A DNA stretch of 64,000 nt, taken from contig NC_003228.3 in assembly GCF_000025985.1 (NCBI RefSeq), positions 1,922,001-1,986,000 of the forward strand, read 5' to 3'. Shown in pieces: positions 16,373 through 25,491 of this stretch (position 1 is the first letter of the stretch; the number at the start of each line of letters is the position of its first letter). Source of the DNA: Bacteroides fragilis NCTC 9343 (GTDB lineage Bacteria > Bacteroidota > Bacteroidia > Bacteroidales > Bacteroidaceae). The translations under genes were made by a program, and so were the position numbers. The notes below the pieces were generated by a model that worked only from the letters and a program-made list of their open reading frames with translations, made no database searches and was not told where the DNA came from.

Positions 16373-17344
16373 ATGTATCCGTTAAAATTCGAACCCATTC
16401 TGAAGCAGACGCTTTGGGGGGGCGACAAAATTATCCCGTTCAAGCATTTGAATGATGATTTGAAGGGAGTTGGGGAAAGCTGGGAAATATCCGGCGTAGA
16501 GAACAACGAATCTGTCGTAGCTAACGGCCCGGATAAAGGCCTTACACTGACCGATATGGTGAAAAAATACCGTGAGGAACTGGTAGGCGAAGCAAACTAT
16601 GCCCGTTTTGGCAATGAGTTTCCTTTGCTGATAAAGTTCATTGATGCGAAGCAAGACTTGTCTATACAGGTGCATCCCACTGATGAACTGGCTAAAAAAC
16701 GCCACAACTCAAAAGGTAAAACTGAAATGTGGTATGTAGTGGGTGCTGACGAAGGAGCCAAACTGCGTTCGGGATTTTCTGAACAGATTACACCGAAAGA
16801 ATATAAAGACCGCGTGCATAATAATACAATTACAGATGTTCTTCAGGAATATGAAATTCATCCGGGAGATGTTTTCTTCCTGCCTGCAGGGCGTATTCAC
16901 AGTATTGGTGCCGGGGCATTTATTGCCGAAATTCAGCAGACGTCGGATATCACTTACCGTATTTATGATTTTAATCGTAAAGACGCTAATGGAAAAACAC
17001 GTGAATTGCATACCAGCCAGGCACTTGATGCGATCAATTATGAAGTGCTCGATGACTATCGTACCAAATATGAACCTTTGAAAGATGAACCGGTTGAGTT
17101 GGTGGCATGTCCTTATTTCACGACTTCGGTTTATGATATGAGTGAACAGATCAGCTGTGATTATTCGGAGCTGGATTCATTCGTAATCTTTATTTGTATA
17201 GAAGGCTCTTGCCTGATGACAGATAATGAAGGCAACGAAGTGCGACTGGGTGCAGGAGAAACTGTTTTGCTTCCTGCCACTACTCAGGAATTGACCATTG
17301 TGCCTCAAGAAGGGAATGTGAAGTTATTGGAAACATACGTGTAA
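16373..17344 (+). CDS. manA: Mannose-6-phosphate isomerase, class I
   Basis: 323 residues, the short bacterial class I form. Zinc-site motifs are visible: SIQVHPTDELA (about 100-110), KTEMWYVV with the zinc-binding glutamate, and LPAGRIHSIGAG, with the histidine and the lid arginine. It interconverts fructose 6-phosphate and mannose 6-phosphate, linking glycolysis to GDP-mannose and fucose synthesis. It appears monocistronic, with its own promoter and terminator. Confidence 0.93.
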   Translation: MYPLKFEPILKQTLWGGDKIIPFKHLNDDLKGVGESWEISGVENNESVVANGPDKGLTLTDMVKKYREELVGEANYARFGNEFPLLIKFIDAKQDLSIQVHPTDELAKKRHNSKGKTEMWYVVGADEGAKLRSGFSEQITPKEYKDRVHNNTITDVLQEYEIHPGDVFFLPAGRIHSIGAGAFIAEIQQTSDITYRIYDFNRKDANGKTRELHTSQALDAINYEVLDDYRTKYEPLKDEPVELVACPYFTTSVYDMSEQISCDYSELDSFVIFICIEGSCLMTDNEGNEVRLGAGETVLLPATTQELTIVPQEGNVKLLETYV

Positions 17345-17371
17345 GGACATTCTTCAACGTATTTATATTAG

Positions 17372-17410
17372 ACGCCCGGATATGCAATGATGTATGTCCG
17401 GGTGTTTTTT
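17372..17410 (+). terminator. Terminator after manA
   Basis: ACGCCCGGATAT pairs with ATGTCCGGGTGT across a short loop and is followed by TTTTTTT. The opposite-strand gene ends at the same place, so it may work in both directions. Confidence 0.8.
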
Positions 17411-17673
17411 TAATATCTTTTTCGGAAGAGTCCGCGAACTTTACGGATCATTTTCATACCCAGCATGACACCGTCAAAAATGGCCATACCGGTACTGAAA
17501 GAGCGCATTAACGCATTACCACCGGAGGCGGCAGGTGCAAGGGGGGCGAAAATTCGGCGGGTGGTATCCGCCATGGCTTGTTTCTGGTCACAGATTTCCT
17601 GCAACACTTCTTGTTTACGCTGAGCAATGTCTTCCAGCGTAATTTTCTTTGGAGTAGGTGTGCTGTTGTTCAT
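17410..17673 (-). CDS. Small hypothetical protein of a stress-type cluster
   Basis: 87 residues from the ATG at 17673, which follows the upstream stop codon by 4 bases; an earlier start at 17715 would overlap the previous gene by 38 bases. The N-terminal half is helical and charged (KKITLEDIAQRKQEVLQEI), the middle is small-residue rich (FAPLAPAASGGNALMRSF), and the C-terminus is basic (KMIRKVRGLFRKRY). I do not recognise a named domain. With the holin-X-like and YtxH genes it makes a three-gene unit often seen in Bacteroidetes. Confidence 0.65.
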   Translation of the reverse strand: MNNSTPTPKKITLEDIAQRKQEVLQEICDQKQAMADTTRRIFAPLAPAASGGNALMRSFSTGMAIFDGVMLGMKMIRKVRGLFRKRY

Positions 17674-17677
17674 TGCT

Positions 17678-18043
17678 TCATTTTTTATTGGAGTCGTTGA
17701 GAAATAGGTTTGCAAGGAAATTTACCATCGGCGAAATGATAAGTTGCCTGCGGAAAAAATAAATGATGGCAATCAATAAAACATTGATGCCTGCTATGAT
17801 GCCGAAACTTACCATCAAACCGCCTACTAACGGCTCAAGAATATAAGCCAGGGCAAAAAGCAGATAAAACAGGGCTACCATACCTAAGATAGTGAGCACT
17901 AAAATCATTATTAACGTGGATAAGAGTATAGTTAACTTTTCCGTTAATTCCAGTTTGGTATATTCTTTCTGGAGTACAAGGAACTTCTTGAACTCAGCAA
18001 ACAGCTGCTGGATATTTTCAATGCTTTTATCGTCTGTAAACAT
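17678..18043 (-). CDS. Phage-holin-superfamily-like membrane protein (Holin-X type)
   Basis: 121 residues with two long hydrophobic segments (about 48-75, LLSTLIMILVLTILGMVALFYLL, and 78-110, ILEPLVGGLMVSFGI) after a charged helical N-terminus (ENIQQLFAEFKKFLVLQKEY). This fits the small two-span 'phage holin family / Holin-X' proteins of bacterial chromosomes, which are not phage genes and are linked to envelope stress. It lies between YtxH and the small hypothetical protein. Confidence 0.7.
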   Translation of the reverse strand: MFTDDKSIENIQQLFAEFKKFLVLQKEYTKLELTEKLTILLSTLIMILVLTILGMVALFYLLFALAYILEPLVGGLMVSFGIIAGINVLLIAIIYFFRRQLIISPMVNFLANLFLNDSNKK

Positions 18044-18069
18044 GATAGCTCTGTTTTGATCTTGTTCAT

Positions 18070-18279
18070 TTAGTCAATTACTTCGCCTTTGATTTCAGCT
18101 GCAATTTCATCAACGAGGTTTTCCATTTCGTTACGATTCAGCTTGATACCTTTTTTGCGAAGAATCTCTGCGATTTTGTGACGAGTATCTTCTCCTTTTT
18201 CAGGAGCGAATAAAATACCCAGGGCTGCACCAACGGCTGCACCACCCAGAAAAGCTGCTAATACATTAAGTCCTTTCAT
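18070..18279 (-). CDS. YtxH domain protein
   Basis: 69 residues: an N-terminal hydrophobic glycine/alanine segment (NVLAAFLGGAAVGAALGILFAPEKG) followed by a charged helix. The GALGILFAPEKGEDTR pattern is the YtxH signature. These proteins are envelope-associated and often general-stress induced. It is the first gene of the three-gene unit; TAGCTTTG at 18315-18308 on the minus strand is a plausible -7 element. Confidence 0.85.
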   Translation of the reverse strand: MKGLNVLAAFLGGAAVGAALGILFAPEKGEDTRHKIAEILRKKGIKLNRNEMENLVDEIAAEIKGEVID

Positions 18280-18307
18280 AATCTTTTGTTTTTAAATGAT
18301 CATATTA

Positions 18308-18315
18308 CAAAGCTA
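18308..18315 (-). promoter_or_regulatory. -7 promoter element of the YtxH unit
   Basis: TAGCTTTG on the minus strand, 29 bases before the YtxH start codon. No clear -33 partner. Confidence 0.4.
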
Positions 18316-18440
18316 ACATTTTTATTGAAAACTTGTTCTGTTTGCCTTAATTTTTTTAGAAAAAAAATACTCAGCTTAAAATCAGAAGTAATCTTAATGT
18401 AAATGCCGGGCGGCGTTTGGGAGGATGTGCTGAAACTCTC

Positions 18441-18527
18441 ATTCACCACAGATTATACAGGCCTATGCAGATAAATGTTATTAGTTATCAATAGATTAAG
18501 CTTGATCTGTACTACTCTGTGGTGAAT
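18441..18527. repeat. Palindromic CACCACAGA intergenic element, copy 1
   Basis: Ends are perfect inverted repeats: ATTCACCACAGA (18441-18452) and TCTGTGGTGAAT (18516-18527). The core holds TTATTAGTTATCAATAGATTAAG. Copy 2 at 22683-22788 has the same ends and a similar core. It lies in the 297-base gap between the helicase gene (3' end) and the YtxH unit. Confidence 0.65.
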
Positions 18528-18576
18528 GGTGGCATACCCTTCGGGCAGGATTGTTTTTGTCTGAATCCGAGAGTAT

Positions 18577-19860
18577 CTATTTCCTTTTTTCCTGTTTGGT
18601 GGAAGACGGTTGATTTGTTTTTTGCTTTTTCCGTCTCCAGAAGTCGCCATTAGCCCGGCTCCCGCGGTATGTTTTGTTGGCTTTGGCTTTAACCTTGATT
18701 TCTTCCTGCTTTTCTTCCTGGGCCTTGATACCTTCGGTCGTGACAAACGGGTGGTCTTTTACCACCGGGATGTTTTTCCCTATCAACTTTTGGATATCTT
18801 TTAAGTAGGGCAGTTCTTCTGATTCGCAGAAAGAGATGGCCACTCCTTCATGTCCGGCACGTCCGGTACGACCGATGCGGTGCACGTAAGTTTCCGGAAC
18901 ATTGGGCAACTCGTAATTGATTACGTGTGATAATTGGTCTACATCGATGCCGCGTGCAGCAATGTCGGTTGCTATCAAGGCGCGAAGGGTATGGTTCTTA
19001 AAATTGGTCAAAGCACGCTGGCGTGCATTTTGAGTTTTGTTACCATGTATCGCTTCAGCTCCGATACCGGCTTTAGTCAGTACACGTGCCAATTTGTCGG
19101 CTCCGTATTTTGTACGCGTAAAGATAAGTACCGACTCGATTGATGTATCTTTCAACAGATGGATCAGCAAGTCCTTTTTTTCTTTTTTCTCGACGAAATA
19201 GACCTGCTGTGAGATGATGTCCACAGTCGAAGAGGCCGGGGTCACTTCCACTTTCTCCGGTTTAGTCAACATCGAATTTGCCAACGTTTCTATTTCCGGT
19301 GGCATGGTCGCCGAAAAAAACAAAGTTTGTCTTCGGGCCGGTAGCAGTTTCAGGATGCGTTTGATGTCATGGATAAATCCCATGTCCAGCATACGGTCTG
19401 CTTCGTCCAATACAAAAAAATCAAGTGAACTCAGGGAGATAAATCCCTGTGATATCAAATCCAATAATCTGCCAGGAGTGGCAACCAGTATCTGAATACC
19501 GCTCCGTAGAGCGTCAGTCTGTGGTTTCTGTCCTACTCCTCCAAAGATTACGGCATGTTTCAGACCGGTATACCGTCCGTATGCTTCGAAACTTTCACCT
19601 ATCTGAATTGCAAGTTCCCGGGTTGGCGTCAGCACAAGTGCCTTGATACCTTTACGATGGTCGGTTTTATACAATTTTTGCAAGATAGGGATAGAAAAAG
19701 CAGCTGTTTTACCGGTACCTGTTTGAGCACAACCTAATAAATCTTTTCCTTGAAGTAAAATGGGGATTGACTGTTCTTGTATTGGGGTGGGAGAGGTGTA
19801 ACCCTCTTGTCTTAAAGCCTTTAAGATAGGCTCTATCAAATTCAAATTTTCAAATGTCAT
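18577..19860 (-). CDS. DEAD-box ATP-dependent RNA helicase (RhlE-like)
   Basis: About 427 residues from the ATG at 19860 (the ATG at 19866 is possible). All helicase motifs are present: F and Q motif ([13 protein letters not shown]), [27 protein letters not shown], and HRIGRTGR. The C-terminal tail is lysine- and glutamate-rich ([15 protein letters not shown]), as in RhlE/CsdA-type helicases involved in ribosome assembly and RNA turnover. TATCTTTG at 19914-19907 is the likely -7 element, and a GAGCC/GGCTC hairpin at 19876-19889 is in the short leader. Confidence 0.93.
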   Translation of the reverse strand: MTFENLNLIEPILKALRQEGYTSPTPIQEQSIPILLQGKDLLGCAQTGTGKTAAFSIPILQKLYKTDHRKGIKALVLTPTRELAIQIGESFEAYGRYTGLKHAVIFGGVGQKPQTDALRSGIQILVATPGRLLDLISQGFISLSSLDFFVLDEADRMLDMGFIHDIKRILKLLPARRQTLFFSATMPPEIETLANSMLTKPEKVEVTPASSTVDIISQQVYFVEKKEKKDLLIHLLKDTSIESVLIFTRTKYGADKLARVLTKAGIGAEAIHGNKTQNARQRALTNFKNHTLRALIATDIAARGIDVDQLSHVINYELPNVPETYVHRIGRTGRAGHEGVAISFCESEELPYLKDIQKLIGKNIPVVKDHPFVTTEGIKAQEEKQEEIKVKAKANKTYRGSRANGDFWRRKKQKTNQPSSTKQEKRK

Positions 19861-19906
19861 GTACAATAATTGAATGAGCCTCTCGGCTCTGTTATGTTAT
19901 ATAGCA

Positions 19907-19914
19907 CAAAGATA
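19907..19914 (-). promoter_or_regulatory. -7 promoter element, DEAD-box helicase
   Basis: TATCTTTG on the minus strand, about 47 bases before the start codon. Confidence 0.45.
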
Positions 19915-20050
19915 GGGTAATCGTAAGACGTAAATCCTTTTTTCTGTAATGCTTTAATCTTATTTAACTAAGGTGAAGGGCATATCATCGGAGGTTTAAG
20001 CGTACTTTTGCCTTTCATTATATAAGTAATCTAAATTTGTATAAGAAGAA

Positions 20051-20821
20051 ATGAAAGGTAAAATCGTTTTTATAACGGGAGCAAGCAGTGGCATTGGTGA
20101 AGGATGTGCGCGTAAGTTTGCTTCGCAAGGTTCGGATTTGATTCTGAATGCCCGTAACGTGGCAAAACTTGAAGAGTTGAAAGTAGAACTGGAAGCTAAA
20201 TACGGAGTACGTATCTGCCTGTTGCCGTTTGATGTACGTGATCGGAATGCAGCGACCATGGCGCTGGCTTCTTTACCAGAAGAGTGGAAACGTATTGATG
20301 TATTGGTGAACAATGCCGGTCTTGTGATTGGTGTAGATAAAGAATTTGAGGGAAACTTGGACGAATGGGATATTGTGATTGATACTAATATAAAAGCCTT
20401 GTTGGCTATGACGCGTATAGTGGTTCCCGGAATGGTGGAACGCGGACACGGGCATATCATCAATATCGGTTCGATAGCTGGTGATGCGGCTTATCCCGGC
20501 GGAAGCGTATATTGCGCCACTAAAGCCGCTGTCAAAGCACTTTCGGACGGTTTGCGTATTGATTTGGTAGATACTCCGCTTCGTGTGACAAACATAAAAC
20601 CGGGAATGGTGGAAACTAATTTTACGGTTGTCCGTTATCGTGGAGATAAGGATGCTGCCGATGCTTTTTATAAGGGTATTCGTCCGTTGACTGGAGACGA
20701 CATAGCTGAAACAGTTTATTATGCTGCCTCTGCTCCCGAACATATACAGATAGCAGAAGTGCTGGTGATGCCCACTTATCAGGCAACCGGTACGATTTCT
20801 TATAAGAAAAAAGACTGCTGA
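20051..20821 (+). CDS. Short-chain dehydrogenase/reductase (YdfG-like)
   Basis: 256 residues, classical SDR size. The NAD(P)-binding motif ITGASSGIGEG is at about 8-18, NNAG is at about 91-94, a serine is in INIGSIAGDAA, and the catalytic Tyr-Lys pair is in YCATKAAV (YxxxK). The nearest well-known type is YdfG, an NADP-dependent 3-hydroxy acid (serine/threonine) dehydrogenase, but substrate assignment by eye is uncertain. Cytoplasmic; alone between the helicase and the SPOR lipoprotein. Confidence 0.88.
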   Translation: MKGKIVFITGASSGIGEGCARKFASQGSDLILNARNVAKLEELKVELEAKYGVRICLLPFDVRDRNAATMALASLPEEWKRIDVLVNNAGLVIGVDKEFEGNLDEWDIVIDTNIKALLAMTRIVVPGMVERGHGHIINIGSIAGDAAYPGGSVYCATKAAVKALSDGLRIDLVDTPLRVTNIKPGMVETNFTVVRYRGDKDAADAFYKGIRPLTGDDIAETVYYAASAPEHIQIAEVLVMPTYQATGTISYKKKDC

Positions 20822-20935
20822 GGTATCTAAAAAAGTGTTTTTTAGGAAGATTGTTTTGTGGGGTGATAAAAATTCTATTATTTTGTCCCCTTCAAAAGAA
20901 TGGATACAAGATTATTAACTAAATGTGTATAGATT

Positions 20936-21433
20936 ATGAAAAAATTAGTAGTATTAGGGATGGGCGTATGCGTTGCCTTGGCATTTGCTTCATGTAAATC
21001 CAGCGAAAGCGCTTATAAAAAGGCATACGAGAAAGCTAAACAACAGGAATTGGCTGAGCCTCAGGTAGAAGCTCCCGTAGAAGTTACTCCGGTAGTTGCT
21101 GCTCCGGTAGAAACTAAAAAGGCTGTTGATAATGCTGCAGGCGTTCGTCAGGAAAAGGTAACAGTTGTTTCAGGTGCTGATGGATTGAAAGATTATAGCG
21201 TAGTATGCGGTAGCTTCGGTTTGAAAGCAAATGCAGAAGGTCTGAAAGATTTTCTGGACAAAGAAGGTTATAATGCAACCATTGCTTTTAATGCTGAGAC
21301 AGCTATGTATCGTGTGATTGTAAATACATTTGCCGATAGGGCTTCTGCTGCGCAGGCACGTGATGCTTTCAAGGCTAAATATCCTAGTAGAAAAGACTTC
21401 CAGGGCGCCTGGTTGTTATATAGAATCTATTAA
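20936..21433 (+). CDS. SPOR-domain lipoprotein
   Basis: 165 residues. The lipoprotein signal ends at AFASC (cysteine 20). A Pro/Val/Glu-rich linker (PQVEAPVEVTPVVAAPVE) leads to a C-terminal SPOR domain (about 85-165: DYSVVCGSFGLKANAEGL, YRVIVNTFADRASAAQA). SPOR domains bind septal peptidoglycan stripped of its stem peptides, so the protein probably sits in the periplasm near the division site. A terminator follows. Confidence 0.88.
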   Translation: MKKLVVLGMGVCVALAFASCKSSESAYKKAYEKAKQQELAEPQVEAPVEVTPVVAAPVETKKAVDNAAGVRQEKVTVVSGADGLKDYSVVCGSFGLKANAEGLKDFLDKEGYNATIAFNAETAMYRVIVNTFADRASAAQARDAFKAKYPSRKDFQGAWLLYRIY

Positions 21434-21483
21434 TAAAAAAATCTTTTTGGTAATTTCGGGAGTGACGGATGTTGTCTCCCGGT

Positions 21484-21519
21484 AAAGAAGGTATCCTGTG
21501 AAGGATGCCTTCTTTTTTG
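21484..21519 (+). terminator. Terminator after the SPOR gene
   Basis: AAAGAAGGTATCC, loop TGTGAA, GGATGCCTTCTTTTTTG: a stem of about 12 bp ending in a T-tract. Confidence 0.8.
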
Positions 21520-21583
21520 TTTCACCACTTGGGTAGATACACTTTTTATTGATAACATTAAAACAGGTTCTCAAAATATTATG

Positions 21584-21591
21584 TATCTTTG
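21584..21591 (+). promoter_or_regulatory. -7 promoter element upstream of the methyltransferase leader
   Basis: TATCTTTG fits TAnnTTTG. It lies 193 bases before the methyltransferase start, giving a long, structured 5' leader. Confidence 0.45.
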
Positions 21592-21595
21592 CGGC

Positions 21596-21659
21596 ATGAC
21601 AAATACTCTTAGATCGGATTTGGTTTTGTAAACAATCTGTTTTTTTGCAACAGATTGTC
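21596..21659 (+). promoter_or_regulatory. Leader with short ORF and hairpins before the methyltransferase
   Basis: Directly after the promoter an ATG (21596) opens an 11-codon ORF (MTNTLRSDLVL, stop at 21629). Its stop codon abuts a hairpin: ACAATCTGTT (21632-21641) pairs with AACAGATTGT (21649-21658) across TTTTTGC. A second stem, CTCTCGGAAAA with TTTTCGGGAG, follows at about 21669-21692. A short ORF next to alternative hairpins is the layout of an attenuator or translational control leader, but this is not demonstrated. Confidence 0.4.
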
Positions 21660-21783
21660 CTTTCGTCTTCTCTCGGAAAACTCTTTTCGGGAGCAATTCT
21701 TTATTATTATAATTCAAGTTTAATCTGCATGCAATGCTGAAAGTATTACTATGCTTTTCGTGTATGCGAAATATATTAAGATA

Positions 21784-22563
21784 ATGAGTAACGAAAATAA
21801 AACAATTCACGATTTCGAACTTAATTTAATCTGCGATTTTTTTTCCAATATGGAACGACAGGGTCCCGGAAGTCCTGAGGTAACATTGAAAGCATTGAGT
21901 TTTATAGATAATCTCACTGAAAAATCCCTTATCGCCGATATCGGCTGTGGAACCGGAGGTCAGACCATGGTATTGGCCGGTCATGTGACGGGGCAGGTTA
22001 CAGGACTCGATTTTCTTTCCGGCTTTATTGATATTTTCAATCGTAATGCAAGACAGTCGGGCTTGCAAAACAGGGTGACAGGCATTGTCGGTTCCATGGA
22101 TGATCTTCCTTTCCGAAATGAAGAGTTAGACTTGATTTGGTCGGAAGGGGCTATCTATAATATTGGTTTTGAACGGGGATTGAATGAATGGCGTAAGTAT
22201 TTGAAGAAAGGAGGGTATCTTGCAGTTTCTGAATGTTCATGGTTTACGGACGAACGTCCGGCGGAAATCAATGACTTCTGGATGGATGCATATCCCGAAA
22301 TCGATACGATTCCTAATCAAGTAGCCAAAATTCACAAGGCAGGCTATCTTCCTGTCGCTACATTTATTCTGCCTGAAAATTGTTGGACAGATCATTACTT
22401 TACCCCCAAAGTTGCAGCTCAGAAGATTTTTTTAACTAAATATGCCGGAAATAAAATTGCTGAGGAATTTAGTATGCTTCAATCCATTGAAGAAGAACTG
22501 TACCATAAGTATAAAGAGTATTATGGCTATACATTTTTTATTGCAAAAAAGATAAGGCTGTAA
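21784..22563 (+). CDS. Class I SAM-dependent methyltransferase
   Basis: About 259 residues from the ATG at 21784 ([12 protein letters not shown]); an earlier in-frame ATG at 21751 is less likely. The SAM-binding motif I is [16 protein letters not shown] (about 50-65), followed by [15 protein letters not shown] and [25 protein letters not shown]. The substrate is unknown; it belongs to the broad UbiE/small-molecule group rather than the rRNA or DNA methylases. Cytoplasmic and apparently monocistronic, with a long structured leader. Confidence 0.85.
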   Translation: MSNENKTIHDFELNLICDFFSNMERQGPGSPEVTLKALSFIDNLTEKSLIADIGCGTGGQTMVLAGHVTGQVTGLDFLSGFIDIFNRNARQSGLQNRVTGIVGSMDDLPFRNEELDLIWSEGAIYNIGFERGLNEWRKYLKKGGYLAVSECSWFTDERPAEINDFWMDAYPEIDTIPNQVAKIHKAGYLPVATFILPENCWTDHYFTPKVAAQKIFLTKYAGNKIAEEFSMLQSIEEELYHKYKEYYGYTFFIAKKIRL

Positions 22564-22682
22564 TTCTTTTCATGCCTATATAAACAGTTGTTTTAAGTAG
22601 GGCAGGGGAATCTGATCTAAAGGATATCGCCCTATAAGGCATCAAGCATATCTGTCGGTGCAAAGGTAAAGTCATAACTCTT

Positions 22683-22788
22683 TTCACCACGGAGTAACAC
22701 AGAGTATCACAGAGTTTTTTTATTAATAATCAATAACTTAAAATCGGCTCTGTGTTACTCTGTGTCTCCTGTGGTGAGTTTTGACACA
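22683..22788. repeat. Palindromic CACCACAGA intergenic element, copy 2
   Basis: TTCACCACGGAGTAACACAGAG at the left end is complementary to the right end (CTCTGTGTTACTC, then CTCCTGTGGTGAG). The core TTATTAATAATCAATAACTTAAAA is close to the core of copy 1 at 18441-18527. It lies in the gap between the methyltransferase and the GH2 gene, which converge here, and could act as a bidirectional terminator. Confidence 0.65.
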
Positions 22789-22815
22789 TTTCTCCTTTAG
22801 TAAATAGGAATATGA

Positions 22816-25491
22816 TTACTTTTTCTCACCGAACTCTTCCTGCTGTTGCTCTACTTCTTTTAGCTTGGCAGCATTTTCAGCTTTCTGTAGTCTTTCTTTT
22901 TCCAATGCCGCCTCTGATTTTGGAGCCAGGGCGTTTGCTGCCTCTTGTCCGGTGAAGTTCGGAATAAGTGCTGACTCTTCCCGGTCGTATATCTGGGGGA
23001 AGTCTCCCGGTTTACTTTCCAATTCCAGCACGGCACTGCTTGGCATCTGCGAGCCTTCGAACAAGACACTGGCTGTGATTTTTATTTTTCCGGGTTTCAA
23101 AGTAGACTGAACTAATATCGGGGCTGTTCCCCAACGGATAGGGGCCGGGTTAGCCAAATTGCCTGCTCCGCCTAAAATACGTCCTTCACCTTCTATTTGA
23201 AATTTGATGGTATAGTTGTTTAAGCGTTTGATATTTCCATCTTTGTCGGCAACGGCAGCTATGACTGTGACGAAGTCAGAACCGTCGGCTTTCAGGTCTG
23301 TTCCTTCATTGTCTACCCAAAGGAGCAGCTTTTCGGGACGTCGTGCCGGAGCCACTTTGTGGGTAGCGACTACTTTACCGTCAATCAATCCTTCTGCCAA
23401 TAAGTAAACGTCAGCTTGTTTACCTTGGCGTGAAAGTGCTTTATCTTTCATGAAGTCGTATACATTCTCGAATGTGATGACGGGGTGGGGCATTCCTTCT
23501 TTTTCCTGTTTATGTACATAGGTTTGCGTTTGTCCGCCTTTGAGATAAGTGAGTCTTACTTCGTCACAGTTCGAATAGACGGTGACATCTTTGCCGGAGA
23601 ACGGTGTCATTTCATGGGCGATATAAACCATTGGACCGGTTTGGAAAAGGCGCTCTTCTTTTATGGGCGACCGTTGTGCCATAAACATGTAATAAGAATA
23701 CTTCGGTTGGCGGAATACGTCCATGACACCTCCGTAGAAGGGATCGGGATGATAGCCGCGCTGATGATCGAACGAGTGCCAGAGGCAGCCTCCTACATGT
23801 TGCCGCGGAGTGCGGTAAAGAGCATCATAGCTGGTGTATTTGTAGGATGGACGGGCATAGTGCTGTGCTTGTATAAGCATGGCCTGCTCTCCCCAGTTGC
23901 GTGCTACGCGACTGGGAGAATTGTGCGAGTTCCAGTCATCCACATTGTCACCCCATTCACGTGTGAAGTAAGTCAGCTGTTTCTTGATATCGTTAGTCGA
24001 ATAGGCTCCTCCGTCTCCATTGAGCGGATGGGTAAAAAGTATCTGGAAATGTTCTTTCCCTTTGGCTTCGCTATCGCATCCGCTATAACAATAGGGATAT
24101 GGATATTCTGCCTCTACAATGTCATGTGCGTTCCGGGCGAAATCTGCCGGATACCATGTCTCGTTCAAGATCGGTTCCCACATCCATACGCAAGGATGAT
24201 TGCGGTCTCGACGAACCAGGTTACGGATATCGCTGTATACCCGCTGTGCAAAGACCGGGGCATCATTCCAGAATTGCCAGCCCGGGGTATTGACGATTAC
24301 AAATAATCCCAATTCATCACAAGCATCCATGAAGGCCGGGTCTTGCGGGCAGTGAGCATTACGAATTACTTTCATTCCGGCATCTCTCAGCTTTTTGGCA
24401 TCCCGCCAGTGAATACTGTTAGGTACCGCATTGCCCACAATTGCGAAATCCTGGTGCCGGTTGGCTCCGATTAACGGAGCTTCATAAGGTTTACCGTTCA
24501 GCCAGAATCCATCTTCTCCTTTGAATTCGATACTGCGTATTCCGATCCGGCGCCGGTAACCATCTATCGGATTGCCCTTTTCGTCACGGATACGAACGAT
24601 CAGGTTATATAATGCCGGATTTTCCGGACTCCATAGCATCGGACCCTTTACGGTCAGCTTATCTGATGAATAGGTTGATTTTCCGGGCTTGATCCGGATG
24701 ACGGAGTTTAGAGAAGCCACTTGTTGTCCGTCCGGTTGCTGAAGTTCGTATTCGACTACACCTTTGAAAGCTTTTCTCCCGGAGTTGCGAATCTGTATTT
24801 TCAGTAATACTTCGGCAGAGTGGTCCGATACATTGTTATAAGCGACAAATAGTCCTCCGCCAGCTTCTTCGTTCTCATAATTCGGATCGGTGATGAATAC
24901 CTGATTGTGTGCTATCAACCAGCAATCCCGATATATTCCTCCGAAATAAGTGAAGTCCAGCACTTCCTGTTGTTTTCCGGGAGGATAGTTGGGGTCATTG
25001 CTATTGTCAGCCCATACGGCGATCAGGTTTTCCTTTCCAAATTCCAATGCATCAGTTACATCGACGACCACCGGCAGATAACCACCGAAATGTTCGGCTA
25101 GCAATTTACCGTTTACGTATATTTTGCTTTTGCCCATAATTGCCTCAAAATGTAAAAAAAGTTTTTTACCTTTCAATGCCGCATCCGGTGTAAAGTGTTT
25201 GCGATACCAGACTTCGCCTTGGTAATTGATACAGCCGCTTGCTTCTGTAGGCAGATATTCGATACCATGAGGCAGAGAAACTACTGTCCATGACCGGTCG
25301 TCGAAATTTCCGGTTTCAGCTCCGGGGCAATTTCCTTTATAAAAACGCCATGCAGGATTCATGGAATAGACGTCTCGTCCGGAGTCTGCCAGCCGGAAAA
25401 ATCCGGCAGTGGAGAATTCGGGTTGATGTGCCTTTATGCATAGCGGGGATAAAAGTAAACTGATGAATAACAGAATAATACTTTTCTTCAT
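22816..25491 (-). CDS. Glycoside hydrolase family 2 protein (beta-galactosidase-like)
   Basis: 891 residues with a signal peptide ending near IKAHQ (about 22), so probably periplasmic. Order: sugar-binding jelly roll (about 60-190), Ig-like domain (about 205-315), TIM barrel (about 320-600), then C-terminal Ig-like/bacterial domains. The acid/base glutamate is probably in WEPILNETWYP, and FTREWGDNVDDW probably carries the nucleophile. The C-terminal tail is charged and coiled (EKERLQKAENAAKL, QQQEEFGEKK). Sugar specificity (galactose, mannose or glucuronic acid) cannot be read directly. No SusC/SusD pair or regulator is adjacent, so this is not an ordinary polysaccharide utilisation locus. 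Confidence 0.88.
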   Translation of the reverse strand: MKKSIILLFISLLLSPLCIKAHQPEFSTAGFFRLADSGRDVYSMNPAWRFYKGNCPGAETGNFDDRSWTVVSLPHGIEYLPTEASGCINYQGEVWYRKHFTPDAALKGKKLFLHFEAIMGKSKIYVNGKLLAEHFGGYLPVVVDVTDALEFGKENLIAVWADNSNDPNYPPGKQQEVLDFTYFGGIYRDCWLIAHNQVFITDPNYENEEAGGGLFVAYNNVSDHSAEVLLKIQIRNSGRKAFKGVVEYELQQPDGQQVASLNSVIRIKPGKSTYSSDKLTVKGPMLWSPENPALYNLIVRIRDEKGNPIDGYRRRIGIRSIEFKGEDGFWLNGKPYEAPLIGANRHQDFAIVGNAVPNSIHWRDAKKLRDAGMKVIRNAHCPQDPAFMDACDELGLFVIVNTPGWQFWNDAPVFAQRVYSDIRNLVRRDRNHPCVWMWEPILNETWYPADFARNAHDIVEAEYPYPYCYSGCDSEAKGKEHFQILFTHPLNGDGGAYSTNDIKKQLTYFTREWGDNVDDWNSHNSPSRVARNWGEQAMLIQAQHYARPSYKYTSYDALYRTPRQHVGGCLWHSFDHQRGYHPDPFYGGVMDVFRQPKYSYYMFMAQRSPIKEERLFQTGPMVYIAHEMTPFSGKDVTVYSNCDEVRLTYLKGGQTQTYVHKQEKEGMPHPVITFENVYDFMKDKALSRQGKQADVYLLAEGLIDGKVVATHKVAPARRPEKLLLWVDNEGTDLKADGSDFVTVIAAVADKDGNIKRLNNYTIKFQIEGEGRILGGAGNLANPAPIRWGTAPILVQSTLKPGKIKITASVLFEGSQMPSSAVLELESKPGDFPQIYDREESALIPNFTGQEAANALAPKSEAALEKERLQKAENAAKLKEVEQQQEEFGEKK

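Noticed and set aside
23485..24306. Long plus-strand open frame (273 codons) inside the GH2 gene.
   Set aside because: It is antisense to a well-supported enzyme with intact motifs, has no family features and no promoter.
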